Source: an uncultured Synergistales bacterium
Lineage (GTDB): Bacteria > Synergistota > Synergistia > Synergistales > Aminobacteriaceae
Length of the DNA stretch: 9,842 bases
Assembly (NCBI GenBank): GCA_905236605.1
Contig: CAJORD010000228.1
Span: 1-9,842 of the forward strand
Direction: 5' to 3'
Shown: one piece after another, positions 1 through 6,219 of the stretch
How positions within the stretch are numbered: the stretch's first letter is position 1
Layout: every line of letters begins with the position of its first letter
Notes under the pieces: generated by a model
What the model saw: only the letters and a program-made list of their open reading frames with translations
Databases searched by the model: none
What the model was told of the DNA's origin: nothing
Program-made: the position numbers and the translations under genes

Positions 1-97
1 CAATGATCAGGCGAAAGCCTTATACACGGCCGAGCTTCCTAGAGCTTATTGGGACATTATCGAACCTGACGTAAGAGCCGCTTCGCTTAACAACTAA
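1..97 (+). CDS. 3' end of an unidentified protein gene (partial)
   Basis: An open frame enters from the left edge (first full codon at base 2) and gives 31 residues before the TAA at 95-97. The C-terminus reads ...AYWDIIEPDVRAASLNN. The stop is followed within ten bases by a hairpin terminator, which is where a real gene end would be expected, and codon choice looks like that of the neighbours. The start and most of the protein are outside the window. I do not recognise the family from this tail and assign no function. Confidence 0.6.
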   Translation, partial: NDQAKALYTAELPRAYWDIIEPDVRAASLNN

Positions 98-105
98 AAA
101 AATTT

Positions 106-140
106 AAGAGCCAGAGGCGTTAAGTCTCTGACTCTTTTTT
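106..140. terminator. Bidirectional stem-loop terminator between the left-edge gene and dut
   Basis: Arms 106-116 (AAGAGCCAGAG) and 126-136 (CTCTGACTCTT) form an 11-position stem with a 9-base loop. On the + strand one position is a C-A mismatch and the stem runs into six T (135-140). Read as the leftward transcript, that position becomes a G-U wobble, so the stem is fully paired, and it is followed by a T-rich run (complement of 95-105). It therefore fits as terminator for both converging transcripts, the left-edge gene and pnp-dut. Confidence 0.8.
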
Positions 141-146
141 AATTTC

Positions 147-587
147 TTAATTCATTCCTGTACTTCCAAAACCACCCGAGCCGCGTTTGGTTTCGTCTAG
201 CGTCTTGACGTCTTCAAACTGCGCTTGAACAACCGGCACAAAAACCATTTGAGCAATCCTATCACCGAATCGAAGTGTGAAAGGGTCTTCGCCTTCGTTC
301 TTTAACAAGACCATAATTTCACCTCGATAATCCGCGTCAATCGTGCCGGGACTGTTGGGGATTGTGATTTTCTTGTCGAGAGCCAGACCGCTTCTTGGTC
401 TTATCTGAGCTTCATAGCCTTCGGGAATTGCGATTTTTATCCCTGTCGGAATCAAAGCCTGGTCGCCCGGCTTAATCATGCAATACATCGTAGAACATAA
501 ATCAACGCCCGACGATTGAGGCGTAGCATATGCGGGTATCGCGATCGTGTTGCTCTCACGAAGAATTTTTACTTTTATCGTTTGCAT
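147..587 (-). CDS. dut: dUTP diphosphatase (dUTPase)
   Basis: Hydrolyses dUTP to dUMP and pyrophosphate in the cytoplasm, keeping uracil out of DNA and supplying dUMP for thymidylate synthesis. All five motifs of the trimeric dUTPase family are present in order in 146 residues, a normal length: motif 1 SSGVDLCS (25-32), motif 2 RPRSGLA (63-69), motif 3 with TIDADYRGE (82-90, catalytic Asp region), motif 4 FGDRIAQMVFVPV (107-119) and the Gly-rich C-terminal arm RGSGGFGSTG (135-144). The ATG at 585-587 has an AAGGAGA site six bases upstream. That site lies in the final codons and stop region of pnp, and only three bases separate the two genes, so dut is probably translationally coupled to pnp. 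A terminator follows at 106-140. Confidence 0.96.
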   Translation of the reverse strand: MQTIKVKILRESNTIAIPAYATPQSSGVDLCSTMYCMIKPGDQALIPTGIKIAIPEGYEAQIRPRSGLALDKKITIPNSPGTIDADYRGEIMVLLKNEGEDPFTLRFGDRIAQMVFVPVVQAQFEDVKTLDETKRGSGGFGSTGMN

Positions 588-590
588 TAT

Positions 591-2936
591 TTATCTCCTT
601 CGTTCGCCACGGCCTCGACGTTCACGAGCATTTTCAAAATCGTTTCGGCTAGTTCTGTTCGATGAGTAGCCGCGCTCCATGTAGCTGCCTATTTTTGCCT
701 TTGCGTCTTTGGCGTTCACTCTGTCCTTCATTGAGAACGCATAACCGCCCCGGCCTTTCGATGTAAGACTTGAAATTAAATTATCGCGTTCTCGTTCGTC
801 GGGAAGTGCATATGCAAAACCGGCTTCGCGAACTTTTTCTTCATTGGCCATCACGCGACGGCGTGTCAAATTTACGCGGCCTGTTTCCTCGATTTCTTTC
901 ACCATGACTAGAACTTTATCGCCAACTTTGAAAACGTCTTCAACATGTGGCACGCGGTTTGCGCTGATCTCGCTAATGTGCAACATTCCCTCTTTGCCGG
1001 GTAAGCATTCAACGAACGCCCCGAAACTCATGATTCGCGTTATAGTTCCATAATAGACATCGCCGACCGTTAAATCACGAATTATCGACATTACCATAGC
1101 GTGAGCGTCTTCGACTTGTGCCATAGTTGCGCCGGCAATCATAACAAGGCCGTTATCTTCAACTTCAAGTTTCACGTTAGCTTCTTGCGTGATTCTGCGA
1201 ACAACTTTGCCGCCCGTTCCGATGACTTCACGAATCTTATCAGGGTCAATCTCGAACGTAATAATTCTCGGTGCGTTCGGCGAGAGTTTATTCGGAACTG
1301 GAATAACCGATTCCATCTCTTCAAGAATTTGCATTCTTGCGCGACGTGCTTGGTCTAATGCCTGCTCAAGGATTTCTCGTGTAATTCCGCCTGCTTTGTT
1401 GTCCATTTGAAGAGCCGTAACGCCCGCGCGGGTTCCAGCAACTTTGAAATCCATATCGCCGTAATGGTCTTCAAGTCCCTGAATGTCCGTGAGAATTTGA
1501 ACTTTGTCGCCCTCTTTGATTAATCCCATCGCTATCCCCGCAACGTGGCAACGAACTGGAACGCCCGCGTGCATCATTGAAAGCGACCCGCCGCAAATAC
1601 TCGCTTGCGAGCTTGAGCCGTTTGATTCCATGATGTCAGACACAACGCGAATAACGTACGGAAATTCTTCTTCTGTCGGAATGACAGGAAGCAAAGCGCG
1701 TTCGGCTAATGCACCGTGACCAATCTCACGACGTCCGGGGCCGCGAATGGCTCTGACTTCACCGACTGAATAAGGCGGGAAGTTATAATGAAGCAAAAAT
1801 CTTTTTGCAGGTTCGTTGAGCTTAATTCCGTCTTGAATCTGGTCATCTTCGCCAATCATTCCTAAAGTTGTTATCGCGAGTGATTGTGTTTCGCCTCGTG
1901 TGAAGAGTGCCGAGCCGTGAACTTTAGGCAAGATGTCAAGTTCGCAACTTATCGGGCGAATCTGATCCATTTTGCGGCCATCAACGCGGATATGTTCGTT
2001 AATTATTATTCCGCGCATTATAGTTTTCACACGTTCATCGATATAGGCGTTAATATATTCTTCTTTATCTGGGGATTCTGTGATGAGTTCGTTGAAGTGT
2101 TCTTTTGCAGCAGTTTTGATTTCTGTAATTTTTTTCTCGCGTGGCTTCTTCTCCGGGATTCGTACTGCTGTATCGACTTCTTTGTCGAGATTTTCGCGAA
2201 TCCATTCTTCAACTTCGGGAAATTTTTCAGGCTTCGGGATTTCGATTAAGGGCTTGCCGATTTCCTCCTTCATTTGCTTGAGGACGGCGATAATTTTTTT
2301 AATTTCTGAATGAGCCAATTCCAGAGCGTCAACTAATAATTCTTCGGATACTTCATAGGAGCCTGACTCTACCATTGTGATCCCGTCTTCATGACCCGCG
2401 ACGACAAGATTTAACATTGAGTCTTCCATTTGTTTTTCCGTGGGATTAACGACGAGTTTGCCGCCGACAAGTCCAACTCGTACAGCGCCTACGGGGCCGT
2501 TCCAAGGTATTCCGGAGATAGCAAGAGCAGCGCTTGCACCGTTTATGCCAAGAATTTGCGGCGGGTAAATCTGATCTACAGACATTACAGTGTTTACAAT
2601 CTGAACATCGTTTCTCATATCGTCATCAAACAGCGAACGAATCGAACGGTCAGCGACTCTTGAGCCTAATATCCCACTGTCCGCAGGCTTGCCTTCGCGT
2701 TTTATGAAACCGCCTGGAATTTTTCCAGCCGCGTAGTATCGTTCTTCATAATCAACAACTAAAGGAAAGAAATCTATACCTGTCCTCACTGTCTCTGTCA
2801 TGCAGGCCGTCGATAAAACGACTGTGTCTCCCTGCTGCGCGAATACGGCTCCGTCCGCCTGTTTCGCTACTTTCCCTGTCTTAAAGATCAGCGGTGTCTC
2901 GCCGACCATGACGGAGTATATTTTTTCTTGCTCCAA
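591..2936 (-). CDS. pnp: Polynucleotide phosphorylase (PNPase)
   Basis: Trimeric 3'-5' phosphorolytic exoribonuclease that releases nucleoside diphosphates during mRNA decay. Domains run in order: first RNase PH fold (about 5-140), helical linker, second RNase PH fold (about 320-540), KH domain with IGTGGK (572-577), and S1 domain starting GDVYYGTI (625) to about 693. The catalytic core is intact: SSS at 441-443, and EDHYGDMDFK with D490, D496 and K498 matching E. coli D486, D492 and K494. I place the start at TTG 2934-2936, giving 781 residues beginning MEQEKIYSV. An AGAGGAG site lies 11 bases upstream, and family members usually begin close to the KIYSV segment. An in-frame TTG at 2955-2957 overlaps that site and is less likely. 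Odd points: DRSIRSLF (96-103) replaces the usual DRPIRPLF, and a tail of about 88 residues after S1 ends in an Arg/Gly-rich stretch. No rpsO, the frequent partner, lies upstream. Confidence 0.96.
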   Translation of the reverse strand: MEQEKIYSVMVGETPLIFKTGKVAKQADGAVFAQQGDTVVLSTACMTETVRTGIDFFPLVVDYEERYYAAGKIPGGFIKREGKPADSGILGSRVADRSIRSLFDDDMRNDVQIVNTVMSVDQIYPPQILGINGASAALAISGIPWNGPVGAVRVGLVGGKLVVNPTEKQMEDSMLNLVVAGHEDGITMVESGSYEVSEELLVDALELAHSEIKKIIAVLKQMKEEIGKPLIEIPKPEKFPEVEEWIRENLDKEVDTAVRIPEKKPREKKITEIKTAAKEHFNELITESPDKEEYINAYIDERVKTIMRGIIINEHIRVDGRKMDQIRPISCELDILPKVHGSALFTRGETQSLAITTLGMIGEDDQIQDGIKLNEPAKRFLLHYNFPPYSVGEVRAIRGPGRREIGHGALAERALLPVIPTEEEFPYVIRVVSDIMESNGSSSQASICGGSLSMMHAGVPVRCHVAGIAMGLIKEGDKVQILTDIQGLEDHYGDMDFKVAGTRAGVTALQMDNKAGGITREILEQALDQARRARMQILEEMESVIPVPNKLSPNAPRIITFEIDPDKIREVIGTGGKVVRRITQEANVKLEVEDNGLVMIAGATMAQVEDAHAMVMSIIRDLTVGDVYYGTITRIMSFGAFVECLPGKEGMLHISEISANRVPHVEDVFKVGDKVLVMVKEIEETGRVNLTRRRVMANEEKVREAGFAYALPDERERDNLISSLTSKGRGGYAFSMKDRVNAKDAKAKIGSYMERGYSSNRTSRNDFENARERRGRGERRR
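594..600 (-). promoter_or_regulatory. Ribosome binding site of dut embedded in the pnp 3' end
   Basis: AAGGAGA (minus strand) sits six bases before the dut ATG. It is formed by the last two Arg codons of pnp (AGG AGA) plus the preceding A, directly before the pnp stop TAA. Ribosomes finishing pnp would cover this site, which is the classical arrangement for coupled translation. Confidence 0.75.
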
Positions 2937-2947
2937 AATATTATTTA

Positions 2948-2954
2948 CTCCTCT
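2948..2954 (-). promoter_or_regulatory. Ribosome binding site deciding the pnp start
   Basis: AGAGGAG on the minus strand, 11 bases before TTG 2936-2934. The alternative TTG at 2957-2955 lies immediately upstream of this site and has no comparable site of its own, so the downstream TTG is preferred. An ATT codon at 2939-2937 would have a more usual 8-base spacing but is a very rare start. Confidence 0.55.
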
Positions 2955-3004
2955 CAATTTTCTAAACGCAATATATTTTAATCACTTGTAACCAAAAAAT
3001 CACG

Positions 3005-3010
3005 TATAAT
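3005..3010 (+). promoter_or_regulatory. Candidate -10 element for galK
   Basis: A perfect TATAAT 92 bases before the galK start. The best upstream TTG-containing hexamer (TTGTAA, 2986-2991) is only 13 bases away, too close for a standard sigma-70 spacing, so the promoter is not well supported. A second TATAAT occurs at 3061-3066, just downstream of the heptamer array, also without a good -35. Either could serve galK. If the first does, the repeat array is transcribed in the leader. Confidence 0.3.
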
Positions 3011-3019
3011 CTTAAATAC

Positions 3020-3050
3020 AAGTAGGAATTAGGAAGTAGGAATTAGGAAG
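3020..3050 (+). repeat. Heptanucleotide tandem repeat in the pnp/galK spacer
   Basis: Four head-to-tail heptamers, AGTAGGA / ATTAGGA / AGTAGGA / ATTAGGA (3021-3048), are followed by the start of a fifth (AG). Units alternate G and T at the second position, so the array is also a perfect 14-bp repeat in a little over two copies (3020-3050). It lies between a TATAAT at 3005-3010 and the galK ribosome binding site. It resembles the short tandemly repeated repetitive sequences known in cyanobacteria in form, though not necessarily in origin. Confidence 0.9.
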
Positions 3051-3101
3051 TTTATAAAAATATAATTCTTAATATCTCAATTAAAAGGAGCGAAAACTTA
3101 A

Positions 3102-4259
3102 ATGCAAAATACTTTCAATAAAATCTTCGGAACGTCGCAAGCTCAAAAATTTTTTTCGCCCGGCCGCGTTAATTTAATCGGCGAACACACTGACCACGAA
3201 GGCGGCTTTGTTTTCCCTTGCGCAATTAATCTCGGAATTTCCGCGCTTGCACAGCCTCGGACCGACGACACAATCAGACTTTACTCAATGAATTTTGATG
3301 AAGGAGCTTTTACGCCGTTTGAAATCAAAATCGACGAAATAAAATCAAAATCCGAAATCCGAACTTGGGTAAATTATCCGCTCGGCGTCGTGAACGTTTT
3401 GAAAAATCACGGCTACAAATTTGGCGGCGCAGATATTCTTTATAATGGAAATCTCCCCGGCGGCGCAGGGCTGTCATCGTCGGCAGCTATCGAAGTCTTA
3501 ACCGGGAAAATTTTTAGCGAACTTTACAAACTCAACATTGACGGCGTGAAGATGGCAAGATTTTCTCAAGAGGCCGAAAATAATTTTGTCGGAATGAACT
3601 GCGGCATAATGGATCAATTTGCAGTCAGCATGGGCAAAAAGAATTGCGCGGTTTTATTAAACTGTTCGACGCTCGAATACTCTTATGCGCCACTCGAACT
3701 TGAAAATTTCAAAATCGTAATCACAAATTCCAATGTCCCGCACTCGCTCGCAGGGTCTGAATATAATTTGCGCCGTCAACAATGCGAAGCGGCTCTTGCC
3801 GACATTAAAACTAAAAAAGAAATTTCCTGTCTTTGCGATTTAACTCCGAATGAACTTGACGAATTTTCTTTCAGCATTGCCGACCCAGTGAACTTGAAAC
3901 GCGCGCGACATGCTGTAAGCGAAAACGCTCGTGCAATTCGTGCCGCTGAAGCTCTGAAGGCCGGGGACTTGAAATTATTCGGGCGCCTGATGAACGCTTC
4001 ACACGTATCACTTCGCGACAATTATCAAGTTACAGTTCCGGAGCTTGATATTCTTGCTTCGCTTGCGTGGAAACTTGACGGCGTCGTAGGCTCACGAATG
4101 ACAGGCGGAGGCTTCGGGGGCTGCACTGTCAGTATCGTTGAGAATAATTCTGTTGAGAATTTCAAAAACTCAATCGGCGCTGACTACGAACGACTTACGG
4201 GACGCAAAGCAGACTTTTATGTTATTGAAACTTCTGATGGAGCGGGCAAGGTCTGTTAA
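3102..4259 (+). CDS. galK: Galactokinase
   Basis: GHMP-family kinase that phosphorylates alpha-D-galactose at C1 using ATP, entering the Leloir pathway. The galactokinase signature GRVNLIGEHTDHEGGFVFP is at 21-39 (R22, E28, H29 and D31 are substrate-site positions). The ATP loop LPGGAGLSSSAA is at 118-129, the catalytic Asp is in MNCGIMDQ (D171, equivalent to E. coli D174), and the third GHMP motif GSRMTGGGFGGC is at 330-341. Length 385 is normal. The ATG is preceded by AAGGAG (3085-3090) at 11 bases. No galT, galE or galactose transporter is in the window, so this is not a complete gal operon. It is followed after 55 bases by eda on the same strand. Confidence 0.96.
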   Translation: MQNTFNKIFGTSQAQKFFSPGRVNLIGEHTDHEGGFVFPCAINLGISALAQPRTDDTIRLYSMNFDEGAFTPFEIKIDEIKSKSEIRTWVNYPLGVVNVLKNHGYKFGGADILYNGNLPGGAGLSSSAAIEVLTGKIFSELYKLNIDGVKMARFSQEAENNFVGMNCGIMDQFAVSMGKKNCAVLLNCSTLEYSYAPLELENFKIVITNSNVPHSLAGSEYNLRRQQCEAALADIKTKKEISCLCDLTPNELDEFSFSIADPVNLKRARHAVSENARAIRAAEALKAGDLKLFGRLMNASHVSLRDNYQVTVPELDILASLAWKLDGVVGSRMTGGGFGGCTVSIVENNSVENFKNSIGADYERLTGRKADFYVIETSDGAGKVC

Positions 4260-4266
4260 AAATTTT

Positions 4267-4282
4267 TTTGTATAATTACAAA
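4267..4282. promoter_or_regulatory. Short palindrome containing TATAAT between galK and eda
   Basis: TTTGTA-TAAT-TACAAA is a perfect inverted repeat with 6-base arms in the 55-base galK/eda gap, and TATAAT (4271-4276) lies across its centre. It could be an internal -10 for eda or an operator-like site. The stem is too weak and AT-rich to act as a terminator, and there is no recognisable -35. The following AAGGAGAG at 4301-4308 is the eda ribosome binding site. Confidence 0.25.
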
Positions 4283-4314
4283 TTAAGAATCAAAATTAAA
4301 AAGGAGAGATTTTT

Positions 4315-4953
4315 ATGATATTTGAACAATTTTATAATATCGGAATAATCCCTGTCGTCGTTCTTGACGATGCAAAAGACGCTGCGCCCCTCGCGAAAGT
4401 CCTTTGTGAAAACGGTCTTCCTTGCGCCGAAGTTACGTTCAGAACGGCCGCTGCTGAAGAAGCAATTAAAGTCATGACGAGCGAGTTCCCGGACATGCTT
4501 GTAGGAGCCGGTACCGTTTTGACGATTGAGCAAGCCGACAAAGCCATCAACGCCGGAGCAAAGTTCATCGTAGCGCCCGGCCTCAATCCGAAAATCGTCC
4601 AGCACTGCTTAGACGCAAGCGTACCCGTAACGCCCGGCACTCAAACACCCAGCGAAATGGAACAGGCTCTTGAACTTGGCCTCAACGTCGTGAAGTTCTT
4701 CCCAGCCGAACCCGCAGGCGGTTTGAACATGATTAAAGCAGTCGCTGCTGCTTACGTCGACTTAAAATTCATGCCCACGGGCGGAATTAATGCCAAGAAC
4801 GTCCGCGACTATCTCGCCTACAACAAAATCATCGCTTGCGGCGGCAGTTGGATGGTTAAGAAAGATTTAATCGCTGCCGGTGAATGGGACAAGATCGGCG
4901 CAATGGTCAAAGAGGCCGCTGACATCGTCAAAGAAATTCGGGGAAAGAAATAA
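4315..4953 (+). CDS. eda: 2-dehydro-3-deoxy-phosphogluconate (KDPG) aldolase family
   Basis: Class I aldolase of the Entner-Doudoroff type, cleaving KDPG to pyruvate and glyceraldehyde 3-phosphate. The 212 residues align motif by motif with E. coli Eda at a constant offset of six: E39 and R43 in AEVTFRT (E45, R49), T67 in GAGTVLT (T73), and the Schiff-base lysine K127 in VVKFFPAE (K133), followed by the phosphate-binding PTGGI (154-158) and GGSWM. Some members act on KDPGal or 4-hydroxy-2-oxoglutarate, so the exact substrate is not fixed by sequence. Proximity to galK hints at the galactose side but does not prove it. The ATG has AAGGAGAG eight bases upstream. Codon use favours C-ending codons (AAC, ATC, GAC, GTC) more than galK does, suggesting high expression. 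The stop abuts the rsfS start with no gap. Confidence 0.93.
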   Translation: MIFEQFYNIGIIPVVVLDDAKDAAPLAKVLCENGLPCAEVTFRTAAAEEAIKVMTSEFPDMLVGAGTVLTIEQADKAINAGAKFIVAPGLNPKIVQHCLDASVPVTPGTQTPSEMEQALELGLNVVKFFPAEPAGGLNMIKAVAAAYVDLKFMPTGGINAKNVRDYLAYNKIIACGGSWMVKKDLIAAGEWDKIGAMVKEAADIVKEIRGKK

Positions 4954-5265
4954 ATGCCCGTCATTGAAAACGTAATTGAAGCACTCGAAGCCAAAAACGG
5001 CGAAAATATTTTGACGCTTGACCTCAAAGACAAAGGCGGGCTTGCTGACGCATTCGTACTCGTAACGGGAAATTCTGAAACTCACATGAAGACTTTGACT
5101 GACGCTGCCGAAGAAGCTCTTGAACGCGAAGGCCGAAAATGCAAAATCGAAGGCGAGCACAGCTTAAATTGGAGATTGATTGACGCAGGCGATATTGTCG
5201 TTCATGTTTTCAGTCATAAAGGAAGAGAGTTTTACAGGCTCGAACGCCTATGGGAAAGCGATTAA
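4954..5265 (+). CDS. rsfS: Ribosomal silencing factor RsfS
   Basis: RsfS (Iojap/DUF143 family) binds ribosomal protein uL14 on the large subunit and blocks subunit joining, lowering translation when nutrients are scarce. The 103 residues carry the family pattern: LTLDL (20-24), ADAFVLVTGNS (31-41), EGEHSLNWRLIDAGDIVVHVF (66-86) and REFYRLERLW (91-100). Length is normal to slightly short. The ATG follows the eda TAA with no intervening base, and the upstream sequence (GGGGAAAG within the end of eda) is only a weak ribosome binding site, so translation is probably coupled to eda. The gene is often found beside nadD or a LytR-type gene, neither of which is here. A strong terminator follows. Confidence 0.93.
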   Translation: MPVIENVIEALEAKNGENILTLDLKDKGGLADAFVLVTGNSETHMKTLTDAAEEALEREGRKCKIEGEHSLNWRLIDAGDIVVHVFSHKGREFYRLERLWESD

Positions 5266-5272
5266 GAAAATT

Positions 5273-5314
5273 AAAGTCAGTCCTCGAAAATTGAATCCGG
5301 GGGCTGACTTTTTT
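5273..5314 (+). terminator. Rho-independent terminator after rsfS
   Basis: Arms 5273-5285 and 5299-5311 pair over 13 positions, with two G-T wobbles (5281/5303 and 5284/5300) and a 13-base loop. A T-run at 5309-5314 follows the GGGGGCTGAC arm. It closes the galK-eda-rsfS unit. Read leftward, the same stem is followed by a poorer T-rich tract (complement of 5266-5275), so it may also stop hflK-hflC transcripts that end at 5326. Confidence 0.88.
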
Positions 5315-5325
5315 ATTTTTAATTT

Positions 5326-6201
5326 TTAATTTGCATTCAAAATTTTTCCGAGCGAAGAATTTTTATCGAGAATAATAATTTTTTCGCCGTTGCCCTTCAA
5401 AGATTTTTTCAAAGCGTCGAGTGAACGAAGAAAATTATAAAATTCTGCTTTCTCCGGCGTGTCGTAAGCACCTTGAAGAATTTTCATATATTGCGCTTCT
5501 CCTTCAGCGATTAATACGGCGGCTTTCTCTTCGGCTTCTGCGGACTTAATCGCGGCTTCGCGGTCTGTTCGGTTGCGAATTTTTTGAGCCTCTGAATTTC
5601 CTTCGGCTGTGTATGACGCGGCAATGTTCTGACGCTCCGAAATCATTCGTTCGTAAACTGCGGATTTATTATCGTCAGGTAAATCTATAGCTTTCATTTC
5701 CGTTTGAACGATCGCGATGCCATACATGCCAATATCAGAATTTGAATCTTCTGCGATTTTTGTTGAAAGTCTTCCGCCTCGTGCTTCAATAACTTCGTCT
5801 TGCGTCATTGATGAAATTACATTTTTGACGGCGTTATAAACGGCTGCTTCGATTCGTTCACGGGCGCGAGCTTCGACGGCGTTCAAAGTCTGAATATACT
5901 TCACGGGGTCTATCACTCGCCACGTTACGTAATTGTCAGAAATCATAGATTTTTTATCTTTCGTGATAACTCCCGAGCGCGGAATGTCATAAAGATGAAG
6001 ACGTTTTGAAATTATTCGCACGGTGTTGACGGTCGGCAATTTATATTTAATCCCCGGCGTGTCAGTTACTGAAACAATTTTTCCAAATTCAAACAGTGCG
6101 GCGTATTCGTTCGGGCCAACGACATAAAACGAAAATGGCAACGTCAAAACGAACAAAACGCCCACGACCATCAACGCACCTTTGATTACAAAATTTTTCA
6201 T
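5326..6201 (-). CDS. hflC: Protease modulator HflC (SPFH/band 7 membrane protein)
   Basis: Partner of HflK in the inner-membrane complex that surrounds and modulates the AAA protease FtsH. The 291-residue protein has one N-terminal membrane segment (about 6-27), then an SPFH domain beginning FYVVGPNEYAALFEFGKIV. A long charged Ala/Glu-rich helical region follows (EGNSEAQKIRNRTDREA onward), and then the HflC-typical C-terminal stretch FYNFLRSLDALKKSL. It is shorter than E. coli HflC (334), which carries an insertion in the SPFH part. The ATG has AAAGGAG (6211-6217) nine bases upstream. The gene follows hflK after 18 bases, the usual hflK-hflC order. No ftsH is in the window. Confidence 0.9.
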   Translation of the reverse strand: MKNFVIKGALMVVGVLFVLTLPFSFYVVGPNEYAALFEFGKIVSVTDTPGIKYKLPTVNTVRIISKRLHLYDIPRSGVITKDKKSMISDNYVTWRVIDPVKYIQTLNAVEARARERIEAAVYNAVKNVISSMTQDEVIEARGGRLSTKIAEDSNSDIGMYGIAIVQTEMKAIDLPDDNKSAVYERMISERQNIAASYTAEGNSEAQKIRNRTDREAAIKSAEAEEKAAVLIAEGEAQYMKILQGAYDTPEKAEFYNFLRSLDALKKSLKGNGEKIIILDKNSSLGKILNAN

Positions 6202-6219
6202 TGCTATTCGCTCCTTTCG

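Noticed and set aside
1884..2249. 121-codon plus-strand open frame inside pnp
   Set aside because: It is antisense to the conserved PNPase coding sequence. Its Phe/Cys-rich composition is the mirror of Glu/Lys-rich PNPase codons, and no ribosome site or family match is seen.
2986..3010. TTGTAA / TATAAT as a standard sigma-70 promoter for galK
   Set aside because: The spacer is 13 bases, outside the usual 16-18, so only the -10 is reported as a low-confidence candidate.
4276..4605. Minus-strand open frames of about 100 codons over eda
   Set aside because: They are shadows of the eda frame with no recognisable motif or ribosome site, and eda itself has every catalytic residue.
3102..5265. galK-eda-rsfS as a dedicated galactose catabolic operon
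   Set aside because: galT and galE, or the De Ley-Doudoroff dehydrogenase, dehydratase and kinase, are absent, and rsfS is unrelated. Co-direction alone does not establish one pathway.
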